A stretch of DNA of 22,279 nt from Gryganskiella cystojenkinii (Eukaryota > Mortierellomycota > Mortierellomycetes > Mortierellales > Mortierellaceae), in contig JAAAIG010000017.1 in the NCBI GenBank assembly GCA_015852425.1, forward strand, positions 14,588-36,866. Reading direction: 5' to 3'. Below, piece by piece: positions 10,293-19,955 of the stretch (position 1 is its first letter; the number at the start of each line of letters is the position of its first letter). The notes beneath the pieces were generated by a model. The model did no database searches, had not been told where the DNA came from, and saw only the letters and a program-made list of their open reading frames with translations. A program made the position numbers and the translations under genes.

Positions 10293-10930
10293 ATCCGGGT
10301 TTTCTTCTGGATCAAGCATACCGTAAAGCCCTTACCACGCAACAACAAAACATACCACTAAACGGGAACCTTTTTTTCTCAATCGAGCAGGATTTAACAC
10401 CAGATAACTGATACCACTCGCTTCAGATCAGGGACCCGCAAACAACTACTCTCTCACTCTCAACTCAAATCCTTTCTTCGACCCCCCCTCATCGCCCTGT
10501 TTGTCTGTTTAACAGTTTACAGTGCGGTCGATGTAACGTTTCAAATAAATACACAAATAGACAAAGTTATGAATCGGATTTTTTTTTGCTGTCATAGATC
10601 GTCGACCAGCAATATCTTTTCTGTCTCTCACATCACAAATGGCCAACGTCGGTCAATTCGAGGGTGTTCCCTTGCCCTGGGGCGATTATGTAGATTTGTT
10701 AATCTGTGTTTTTTCAGGCAAAGGAAAGGGGTTATATTAGCTCTTCTTTGGTTCAGGGTACTTAATGTTTGCTAAACCAATAGCTATTATTAAACGGGTG
10801 GAAGCCAAAGATGTTTTGTTCGTCATCATTATCTCGCCTTAGAACCCCTTCCTTCGTTCCTAGGTTCCCGGTCGTCATAGGAGGCTCACGATAAAACGTC
10901 AAAAAGGACAAAGGATGGATGGAAGTAAAA

Positions 10931-10953
10931 CACGTGATATCATCTCACGTGAT
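10931..10953. promoter_or_regulatory. Paired CACGTGAT E-box sites
   Basis: Two identical CACGTGAT octamers start 15 bp apart (10931 and 10946), about 520 bp upstream of the Barentsz ATG. CACGTG is bound by bHLH factors such as Cbf1 in fungi. Which gene they serve is not shown by the sequence. Confidence 0.45.
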
Positions 10954-11151
10954 CATTTATCAAGTGGTGGCAAACTGAGCTGGATGACAGGGCATAAGTG
11001 CGCGGTGGAACCCTGAAGAAGAACCAGACGACAAAGGGAGAAAGAACCAACGAAACGCCAACAAGCAAAACAAGGGGGCCAGAAGACCACAATTCGACCA
11101 AAGAATGATAGATCCCTCTTCCTCCTCCCACCCCCTCTCGCCCCCCATTCT

Positions 11152-11190
11152 TTCATTCATTTATTCATTCATTCATTCATTCATTCATTT
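11152..11190. repeat. (ATTC)n tetranucleotide microsatellite
   Basis: Six perfect ATTC units (11163-11186) flanked by degenerate units on both sides. It sits in the pyrimidine-rich leader region of the Barentsz gene and is likely to vary in length between isolates. Confidence 0.85.
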
Positions 11191-11467
11191 GCTCATTTGT
11201 TCCTCCACTCTTTTCCCTTCGTTTGTCATTTCTGTGATCCCCTCCCCCCTTTCCCCCCCAAAAAAAGTACAAACATATTTTCATTGTTACATTCGACTTG
11301 CCCACAGGCCACCTCGCCCCCTTCCTTCCTTTTTTTTGCTCCCTTCATTACGACGCGATCTCACTCTGCCTCTTTTGTTTTTATTTTTTTGTTCAGTCTT
11401 TGCCTTTTGACTTCAACCATCCCCTCTCCCCTTTCTTTTCATCACCAGCCCCTTATTCATTCTCAAC

Positions 11468-14400
11468 ATGTCGCTTACAATTCAGTCCCAACAATCAAAG
11501 CCATTGACACCCGAGAACTCTCCTGTCAAGGTTGCGCAAAACACCAAAGGTAAAGATATCACGCTCCACTCCTCTATCTCTCCACAAGACCCTATCCCAC
11601 CCTCGCCGCAGCGCATGAGCAAAATACTGACTGTTATACAAATCTTCGCTCACACTCGTTTTACTGCCTTATCTCTTGGTCTTTTTTCCCTTTCTTTTCT
11701 TAGAAACGACCACCCCTATCATCACAACCACTGCCGCTTCAGGAGAGTCTGGAAAACGACTCAATGGTAAAAAAAAATCCGGTCGATCCAAGACTCTGGT
11801 TGCCCGTCGGGGACCACGTCGTTCCAGTGGCGAGGATGCAATCGAATTGGCCGTGAGTAGCTCGGATGAGGATGAGGATGGACGGGGACACGCGTCCAGT
11901 GGATCTGAGAGCGACGACCCAGACTCGGACGAGGAGGCCGATTTGCAGATCAAGAGACTCGCCCTCGAGAAGCTTTCCTTGGAGCGTGAACCTGTTCAAC
12001 AACAACAGCTACCATTGACAAAGTCTACTTCTCGCAGACAAAGTCGTATTAGTAGCAAGACTCCCCCTGTAGAAAAGGACAGTGCGGCGACTTCCATTCC
12101 CTCTCCTCGAGACTCGGCGCCAGCTTCACCCACACCTTCTCCCTCTTCACCTGCATCCGCTACAACAGCTCTCAAAAAGAAGAGAAAGACCAAGAAGCAA
12201 AAACTGGAAGCGAGACAACTTCAACAAGCTGGAGTCATCAACGTGGATGAGAAGCCAAAGGAAAGCAAGCCTTCGTCTGACTCTACGAACCATCAGATTA
12301 GCAAAGCTGCCTCGACAACCGCCCCATCAACTTCTTCAATCAATCAATCAAAGTCGTCAGTAGACGTGAACACCCAGGGTAGTGCTAAGCCAAATCGACC
12401 TTCGAAGCAAGGACCGACCTCCTCGAAAACTAATACATCTACACCTGTCTCAACCAAGGAACTCGATCTGGATTCGCCTACTGGAGACTGGGGCGACTCC
12501 CCTGTGCCAGATCCTATTGTGCCAGTTCAGACCGGGAATGCGGATCAACAAGCGGAACAGCAGCGACAGCAACAGAGCAAGTCCCCAACTCATCTCGGCC
12601 GTCCCATTTCCAGAGGCAGAGGTGGACGCAGCGCTGCGGAAGCCAGGGTCGAATATCGAAAGAAACTGGCCGAGGACCCAAGTTTTGTCCCCCATCTCGG
12701 AGAATTTTGGGGCCATGACGACCGTTACCGTGGTGCAGGACTCAAAAACTTTGGCGATCGTGGTAACTTTCGCGGTCGATTCATGGGAAGGTAGGAACTG
12801 ACCCAAATGAGTCTAATTTCGATTTTTTTTGGACTTCAACAGGCGAGATGGCGTCCCTAACATTTTATTATTTTCGATATGGTTATAAATCGAATCGCAG
12901 AGGAAATTTCAGTCGAGGCGCCATGGCTCAGGGACCTACCAGGGCTGATTTCAAAAACGAACAGACGAATGCTGCCATCGCCGATCAGGCGCCCGCGGAG
13001 GTTGCTGATAAGGATGTAGCACCTGTCAGACCCAAGACTGACAGATGGAGTCACGATGGCTTTGATCAGATGATGAAGGTCCAAGATAAGAGCTACCGAA
13101 CCCCAAGAAACGATCGTCCTCGATCCATGACTGTCAAGGTATTTTGGCATTTTATGGTGTCCATTCATTAGTCATCTTTTGCTACCAAAACCAGTATTTA
13201 ACCCACAACCTGTCTATCTGTTCATAGCCCACCGGAGCCCCTTCGCCGCGCCCTTCGACTGCGAACGTTACTCCAGTTCAGGGTAATAGCACCAACACTG
13301 CGACAACGAATGCTCAACCCGCTTCGCGACCCAACTCTATCATCTCTCAAGCTAAGCCTGAAAAGGAGGCTACCGCCAAGAAGGCCGAGAAGGAGGAAAA
13401 GAAGGAAAAAAAGGAGGAGAGGAAGGAGACGGACTCGACTCAACAGACCACTGCATCGACTTTGACTACAGACGGAAAGCCATCTAAAGCAGAAAGACCC
13501 CGCTCGTCTGCTCAGTTTGGCGAAAAGGACGTCAAGAGAGCTTCTCGCTTGTTGAACTCGGCACTCCCAAAGCCTGCACCCAAGACTGAGGCTACAGAGA
13601 CGTCTGCTAAAGCCTCGTCTCAAACCACAGCCACGGACAAGGATCAGACTGGTGCCCAGCCCGACGCAACCCCTTCAGCAGGTGTAGCTTCAGTTTCCGG
13701 AAACTCAAAGTTCAAGCAGCCCATGCCTCAGAGTCAGCCTGCTGCTGCGCATAACGCAGGCTTCAGACCCCAGTTCATTCCTGGCAATTTCTCGAATCGT
13801 GGACGTGGTCGTGGGCACTTCCAGCATGGTCACCCTGCAAACTTTGGCTTCAGAGGAGGTTTCCACGGACATCACCATGGACCCTTCCACGGCGGTCATC
13901 ACCAACATCCACCCCAGCAACCACACACCCAGGAGGCCTCTGCGACCTCTGCCCCATCCGCCAAGTCTTCCGACCCCAAGACGGTCGCTGTCAGCGGAAG
14001 CAACGATCAAAAGTCAAATATGACGACTGAGAATGCAGAGGTACAAAATGAAGAAAAGGCTGAGTCGACCCCACCCACCTCGTCCAGGTCGCTCAAGACA
14101 GGTAATTGAATCATGACCCTCATGAAAGAAATTGTTCACAGTGTCCAGCGTACTGTTTCCTAACACTATTGTCGGTTTCCCAACTTTAGCCATCAATGCC
14201 GCTCCCTTCAAGCCCTCTACTCCTGTTGCGCCTCCTACCCCCGAGTCTTCGGAGGCGGATTATAATCCGGAAGAGTATTACGGCGAGGACTATGGCGGCG
14301 GTGGATATTACTACGATCCTCAGCAGCAACAGCAACAGCAGCAGCATATGACTCAACCCATGATGTACTATTACTACCCTCCGATGGCTGTTAGTGGTGG

Positions 14401-14794
14401 TGCCGGCTCTGCCCCTGTGTCGGTCCCTATGGCAATGCCAATGCCAATGCCGATGCCGATGCCGATGCCGATGGGCGTGCCTATGGGTATGCCCATGCCC
14501 GGACAGCCCTTTATGGCCCCTCTTTACTATGAAGGCGGAGGGGTTCCCGTGTCTGGATCTCTACCTTCGGGGGTCCATGGTACGACCGGACCCTCGATTC
14601 CTGGCGTCAGCGCTGCTGGAGAGATGATGATGATGGCATCACCTGAGGATTACAACAACTATTACTATTATCCTCCTCCAATGTACTACCCAATTCACCC
14701 TCCAGCTCAACGTCCTGATTCACAACACCAACAGCACTCGAGACAGCCTGCTGCACCCTCATCGCACCAGACCCCAGCTCAACAGCACGTATAA
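11468..14794 (+). CDS. Barentsz/CASC3-like exon junction complex protein (Btz domain)
   Basis: Five exons: 11468-11549, 11704-12790, 12901-13138, 13228-14101, 14190-14794; 961 residues. The N-terminal part has an acidic/Ser segment (SSSDEDEDGRGHASSGS) as in CASC3. The Btz (SELOR) region has its first motif DPSFVPHLGEFWGHDDRY (~345-370; Trp363, His365, Asp366), an RG-rich spacer (DRGNFRGRFMGRRGNFSRG), and a second motif DRWSHDGFDQ with Trp439, His441, Asp442, Phe444. These are the eIF4A3-clamping elements. The remainder is low complexity: a Lys/Glu run, Gly/His/Phe-rich part, Tyr-rich segments, eight Gln, and a Met-Pro array. Barentsz is a core subunit of the exon junction complex, which marks spliced mRNA for localisation, translation and decay. 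The spacer lies across the second intron, whose acceptor choice decides the frame. The paralogous idea of a non-EJC RG-rich protein is unlikely given both HD motifs. Confidence 0.88.
14321..14344 (+). repeat. CAG/CAA run encoding polyglutamine
   Basis: Eight consecutive CAG/CAA codons in frame within the last exon of the Barentsz gene. Confidence 0.9.
14435..14470 (+). repeat. ATGCCN hexanucleotide array encoding (Met-Pro)n
   Basis: Six tandem ATG-CCR units give Met-Pro-Met-Pro... in the Barentsz C-terminal tail, preceded by ATG-GCA and followed by further degenerate Met/Pro/Gly codons. A coding microsatellite; no known function for such a motif in this family. Confidence 0.88.
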
Positions 14795-14976
14795 AAAATA
14801 AGCGTGGATACCTTTCAAATTGTCACCAAATACCATCTTAAAAAGTCTTCAAAAACGCATTAAAAAAATCATTGTCAGCATCATATTTTTTTGCAAGCCT
14901 TTGTTGTTTATTGTATGAAGTTTTCCGTGAGTGGCCAAGAGGGCGCATCGGCTTTTTGTAACCGAAAGTTCTTTTC

Positions 14977-15975
14977 TTACTGCTTCTCTTTTGCCTTCTC
15001 AATCTCAGCGATCTCGTCAATGAGTTTTGCCTCGATCTTCTTCATCTCGTCCAATCCTGCCTCCAGTTCAGAGCTTGCAATCTCTACCTCCAGTGTGGAG
15101 CTGATCAGGGAAGCCCACTTGGCCTCCAATCTGGACAACGATTCTTCGACTTCGGTCTAAATCATTTCGGTATGGACAGGATAATAGAAAATGGTTAGCG
15201 AAGTGCCTTCCCTGGATAGCATATAGTTTCTTAATCTTCGTCTCGCTTTGTATTTTCGTTATTTTTACCTGATCACGCTTTCTCAGCTTGTTGAGTTCGA
15301 TGATGGCAGACTTCTTCTCATCAACCGCGTTCCGGATCAGGGAGAGGTCATATTCGAGTTGATAATTGTGAACGTTCCAGGCATTGTTGCCAAACTTTTG
15401 GACTAACTCTAGGTTCAGGATCCTTTGATTCTGATGTTCGAGTTGAGAATTGGCGTTCTCGAGAGCCTTTTGCCAGATGGCCCGTCCCTCGGGTAATTCT
15501 TCAGAAGCCGAGGGTGTTATCCTTGAGGCGTCCTCCATAATGGTATCTGTTGATGCTGATGCTGACGAGGATGGCGTTGATGATGGTTGTGATGATGCTG
15601 CTGCTGTAGGTGTTTCGAGTTGGTAGCGAGAGAGGTCGAGTTGAGGTTCCATGGGTTTGCCCTTGCGCACACGTTCGAGTTCTTGCTGCAGGAGTTCATC
15701 AGTCTGGAAGAGCTCGATATCTGGAAACAGGCTCGAGGGGTCCCGAGGTTTGGGCATCCGTTTCATTTCTGCGGCGACCAACTTGTCAACGATGGAACGC
15801 ATGCCTGGTTCGTCGATTTGTTTGTCGACATCTAAATTTGACAACAAACGAACGCGCAGAAAATTGATTAGAATAAAAAAAAAAAAGAAACTGCTGCTGT
15901 TGCCCCTTGACGTTGGAATTGTTTCTCGAGTTGCTTACATGGCAATGCGTCGAGACTGAAATCTGTGTGGCTCAT
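14977..15975 (-). CDS. BCAS2: Pre-mRNA-splicing factor SPF27 (BCAS2/Cwf7)
   Basis: Three minus-strand exons: 15939-15975, 15269-15831, 14977-15156; 259 residues. The first exon encodes the family start, MSHTDFSLDALP, which continues across the intron into YVDKQIDEPGMR, matching the DALPY..D..Y..PG.R pattern of SPF27. The C-terminal half is predicted coiled coil: ELVQKFGNNAWNVHNYQLE, then LSLIRNAVDEKKSAIIELNKLRK, ending in Lys/Glu-rich heptads. SPF27 is a core member of the Prp19/NTC complex that activates the spliceosome in the nucleus. Compared with human BCAS2 (225 residues) it carries an extra Ser/Thr/Ala-rich stretch (~110-135, including SSTPSSSASAS). It converges with the Barentsz gene (182 bp between stops) and diverges from bL33m. 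The identification rests on both ends of the protein. Confidence 0.92.
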
Positions 15976-16243
15976 AGTCTGTTTGTTGTTGATGGCTGAT
16001 TCTTTGAGAAGTAATTAAGTAAAGAAAGAATAAGGTCGGTGGCAAAATGATGCGATCGTTGGGTGGATGCCCCCGAATTCCAGGAAAAGATGGGTTCTGC
16101 TCCAAAACACAGTCACATGTAACTGAACGAGGACAACAAAAGATCGGATCCCGCAGAAATGTGACCCTCCTTTAAACATCGAGGGCGAAAGGAGTCATTT
16201 CTTTTGTTCATTCTCTCTTTTACACAAATTACTCTCATCAAAA
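15976..16243. promoter_or_regulatory. Divergent promoter of SPF27 and bL33m
   Basis: 268 bp between the SPF27 ATG and the first coding base of bL33m. No gene is seen. On the plus side the leader (about 16195-16244) is T/C-rich and has no ATG, which matters for the split start codon of bL33m. Confidence 0.45.
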
Positions 16244-16901
16244 AGTATGAACAATGACGATATATATTTCAGAACAGGAGAGCACACAACACTTCATTAT
16301 CGTCGATGATTTCAACTTGCTCCCTAACCAGCACAACCTTTCCTCTACATGTCGACTCGATGAATTACTCGCTCTCAGGAACTGGACTGGACCAGAGTCT
16401 CGTGAATCAGGAGTGCAGTCAATGAACTTGTCGCTAATCGCTGCTTTGTCTTTCCATTGCCCTTTTTTTTGTTTGCATCTTCTCGAACCAATCAGTGGCC
16501 AAGAAAGCTAAAGCAAGGTATGCTCGTTTGCTTGCTCTTTGACATCAGAGCATGAAGGCAAGGGTCTAAAAGAGACAGGAGAGACTCACAATATCGCCTT
16601 TTCTCTCGCATCTTTAGGACTATCATCGTCAAGTTGTTGTCCACAGCCGGAACTGGATTCTTTTATACCACCCGTCGCCCAAGGACCACCGCCAAGCTCT
16701 CCTTCATGAAGTTTGATCCTCGTGGTATGGATGGCTTATCTGTTCCTGTCACTTCAGACAGCTGTCTCAACAAAAAAAAAGTTCTGTCAGACAAAGGAGC
16801 CAGCTCTCTAACCAACGACTGTTTATTTTATCCTGTCATTGTGCCAAATAGCCAACCAGAATGTCCTGTTCAACGAGGCCAAGATCAACCGCCCCAACTA
16901 A
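16244..16901 (+). CDS. MRPL33: Mitochondrial ribosomal protein bL33m
   Basis: Spliced from 16244 (one coding base), 16496-16517, 16618-16724 and 16852-16901; 59 residues. The product begins MAKKAKARTIIVKLLSTAGT, followed by GFFYTTRRPRTT, KLSFMKFDPR and NVLFNEAKI, the bL33 pattern over its full length. It is a structural protein of the mitochondrial large ribosomal subunit. The first base A of the start codon is the last base of a noncoding leader exon, and TG opens the second exon; the intron (16245-16495, 251 bp, GTATGA...CAG) interrupts the ATG. No in-frame ATG lies upstream of the second exon and the conserved family start MAKK fits this splice exactly. As in other mitochondrial bL33 proteins the basic N-terminus probably serves as import information. 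Each exon is tiny, so single-frame searches would miss the gene. Confidence 0.88.
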
Positions 16902-17256
16902 AATGGAAGCATGCGACAAATCCAACTCTTCTGGCAAACACAAAACTCGCGAGATTTGCAACAGGAGACTTTTCTTTTTTCAACATTCAACACACCAACA
17001 ACTCATTAGTGACCAGCAATAGACTCTTTGATCTGTAAATATACTCAATTTTCACAAACGGAACACTTATTTAAGCAGGAGTTGATACATAGTTTTCTTG
17101 TGAAAAGTCATGTCCAGGAACAGAGCAATGGATCACTCCAAAAGATATGGAAGAAAATTCAAAATTGATGGTATGCATTCTCTCTAAGAGTCAATAAGGA
17201 AACTGGATGTAGATATCGAAACGAATTGAGAAAAAAAAGTCCTTTTTTTGGATGCT
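16902..17256. other. Convergent 3' region of bL33m and MET2
   Basis: 355 bp between the stop codons of the two convergent genes. AT-rich, with no gene or recognisable element; presumably both 3' UTRs. Confidence 0.4.
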
Positions 17257-19580
17257 CTACCAGTTCACAATCTCACTCTCGCCAAAGAGCGACTCTTTGA
17301 CGATTTCACCAACTTGAGATGTGGGTTGAACTCCCTCTTTCTCGAGAAAGTAGCGGATATGTTGATGCTTCTGCATGAACGACAATATGGCGTTATTGAT
17401 CTGCTCAAACTCAAGCAAAAATCCATCATGACCATCGGGAGATTGGACCACAACCATCTCGGCATCGTGCAAGAACTCAGCCAATTCATATTGCTCCGAG
17501 ATTGTGAACAGACCGTCGGATTCGACACCTATAAAAAACGGTGATAATAACAAGACGAGGAAGATGTTGGTTATATCGTTCAATGGAAAGTCTAAAACAA
17601 AAAGGGCTCCAAAGAAATGAATCGTACCAATGACAAGAGAAGGTTGCTTGATGGTTTCGAGGACATCATGTAACTCTCCACGACCAGCTGAAACATCGTG
17701 CACATCCATCTTGCGAGTGATCGCAATATAGCAGTTGGCATCGAATCGATGAATGAACTTATCACCCTGGTAGCGGAGATAATTCTGGGCCGAGAACACT
17801 GTTGGCTTTTGACTCTTGTTCTTTTGAATTGTGATCGGGATCGCCTGGAGGGTCTTTGTCGCCCCGGTCACGGTTGCTGAAGAGTTGTTGGTGTTGTTGA
17901 CAGAAGAGACAGAGGAAAGTGGGGTGGCTGTGCCATTCGTGGCGGGCGAGGATTCACTGGTAAGGGTGTTGTTGTTCGTCGACGCAACAACGGTAGGGGC
18001 ACTCTCGCCCAGTTCGACCACCTGAGCCAAGGCGTTCGCACTCGCTGCAAGTAACGATCCAGTGCTGTCGATAGAACTGCTACGTGACAGGGGTCCACGG
18101 GTGTTTCGATGTCCATCGTTATGGATCTGATGATGGGCCTCAGCAGGAGAAGCCGGTTCACGTGCGGTCGAGAATGTCGGTTGATCCATGACCTTGCGTC
18201 CGAAACGGGATTCAAAGGAGTTGCGTGAACGATAAGTCAACAGAGCGGCCATTCTTGCGGCGCCCAGGCCAACAGAGGGAGGCTGTACATAATACGGCAA
18301 GAAATGTAAAGTTTAGTCGGCGAATCACGATCATAACCAACGAGCAAGACAGCACGATTCATAAAAAGTTATCCTCTTACGTTCTCTGCGGTATAATAGC
18401 CATCGAGGTAGTTGGGGTCACTGTAGATTGATTGACGTTGAGCCTCTCCCCAACTAATACACCAGGCCGAGTGCTTTGCGGATGTGGCGATGGGCACAAT
18501 GGCCTTGATGTAATCGGGTCCAAAGAAGGACCACTCCAAAACCTGCATACCGCCCATTGATCCTCCAATGCAGATCGCCACAGATTTGACTCCCAAATCG
18601 TCCAAGATGAGCTTATGAAGGCTATAGTAGAGGTAAACTAGTTAGCAAAAGAGAAATAAATAATATACGAAAAAAGATGGCAACGGCATGGACTCAACGA
18701 GGACTCTATAGTCTTCATACCGAACATCGTCTCTGATAGTGGCCAGAGGGAACTCAGGTCCATAGCTGACATTGGTCTCTGGGTTCAGGGTTACAGGTGA
18801 AGCGGTTCCGTAGGGTGATCCAAGAACATTACAGCAGATGATAAAGAACCTTGTTGGATCGAATGCACGCCCTGGTCCCATCAAGGGTCCCCACCTGTAA
18901 GCCAACAAAAAAAAAAAAGGAAGAATGGTCAGTCTCGACACATGTGAATCAACAACAAAACCGCCTTGACCTCCATTGTTTGTTTTCCTGCTCGGTCTTG
19001 CATATTTGTTTTGTTGGATGCAGTTCTTTTGCCTTTGATCTCTTGTCTTTTTCACTTGCAGATCGCAGCCGAAAATCACGACATTTTCTTGCGGAGAACT
19101 CTTTTCCAACAACCAGTCACTCTTTTTTTCTATCTCAGCTTTCCTTTCCCCACAAATGCCTCTGGTTCGGCAAAGAGAGAGAGACTCACCAATCCTCCAC
19201 ATCGGCACTTCCACTGAGGGCATGGCAGATGATCATGACATTATCACCAGCCTCGTTCAGGGTACCCCAAGATCTATAAGCGACAGGGACCTGAGTCAGG
19301 ACATGTCCGGATTCGAGAATGAATTCAGGGACGATAGCGATCGTTTGAGAGGGAACCAATTTGGCAAAAGGGTTCTCTGGTTGACTTGTCCGCCGTTCTA
19401 TTTGGGAGAGAAAACAGAATAGGGAGTGAGGACGAGGCGAGGGTTAGATAGGTGTGTGAGATTCTGCACGGATTCCAGCGGAAAGCCTGAGGGGAGTGTT
19501 GTCACAGGTGGACTTGCTGTTCTAAAAAGAACAAGGAAGAGATGTGCGAAGGAATGTGTATCTAGTTTACCGTATGGCAT
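17257..19580 (-). CDS. MET2: Homoserine O-acetyltransferase
   Basis: Six minus-strand exons: 19571-19580, 19190-19397, 18721-18894, 18381-18621, 17628-18282, 17257-17528; 519 residues. It acetylates homoserine with acetyl-CoA in fungal methionine synthesis. The alpha/beta-hydrolase signatures are all present: HALSGSADVEDWWGPLMGPG early, nucleophile Ser152 in GGSMGG, Asp434 in GVESDGLF, His463 in PDGHDG. Exon 1 contributes only 10 coding bases (Met-Pro-Tyr plus one base). In exon 5, between GRKVMDQ and FSAQNYLRYQGDKF, lies a Ser/Thr/Asn/Ala-rich insert of ~128 residues (~246-373) that bacterial MetX lacks; yeast Met2 also has an insertion in this area, but its composition cannot be compared here. 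The C-terminus lacks a targeting signal. The start is the first ATG after a pyrimidine-rich leader, but an extra leader intron is possible (TTTTCTCAG at about 19640). Confidence 0.95.
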
Positions 19581-19955
19581 GATGAATGTGAGTGAATGTG
19601 AATGAAGAAGGAGGGATAAGATGAGTTTGTTGTTGTTCCTGAGAAAAAAAACGAAATGGTGAAAAAAAGAGATTCCAAAAAAGAAGGAAAGAAAAACGGT
19701 GAGCAACGAGGAAAGGCCGTTGACCACCTGGGCGTTTTTAAGCCTTTCACTTCACAGATCGAATCACGAAGAGTCAGATCGATAAAGATTTTCCATGTGA
19801 GTTCACCCTCTGTTTGGTTCCCCATTGCGGTGATCGCCGCTCATTTTTGATGTGATCCAAATACCCGAGGAGCCCAATTTATTCTTTTGCTTTTTCTTCC
19901 GTCTCCCCTACTCTTCTTTCTCTAACAAGCAAAAGAACTGCAGCCCTTTCGATGT
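19581..19955. promoter_or_regulatory. MET2 promoter region
   Basis: 375 bp between the stop of the aminotransferase and the MET2 start; both genes read leftwards. The part next to MET2 is pyrimidine-rich on the minus strand. No CACGTG core was found, although Cbf1 sites are usual at yeast MET genes. No gene seen. Confidence 0.4.

Larger units (their letters stand above)
10293..11467. promoter_or_regulatory. Long intergenic region upstream of the Barentsz gene
   Basis: 1,175 bp without a supported gene, the longest such stretch in the window. It begins with the 3' UTR of the preceding gene, with an AATAAA at 10544-10549 as a candidate polyadenylation signal. Two CACGTGAT sites lie at 10931-10938 and 10946-10953. 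From about 11105 to 11460 the plus strand is pyrimidine rich and includes an ATTC tetranucleotide repeat; this is probably the Barentsz promoter/leader. Open frames are short or low complexity in both directions. Confidence 0.5.

Noticed and set aside
10940..11160. Overlapping minus-strand frames of 60-67 codons
   Set aside because: They overlap one another in different frames and translate a purine-rich tract; no conserved motif or splice partner.
12843..12900. Alternative reading of this stretch as coding (an ATG at 12848 continuing into the exon), using a donor at the GTAACT within the RG-rich spacer
   Set aside because: It would replace the RG-rich NFRGRFMGR segment with a hydrophobic Tyr/Phe-rich one unlike Btz proteins. 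The 12791-12900 intron gives a continuous RG-rich spacer.
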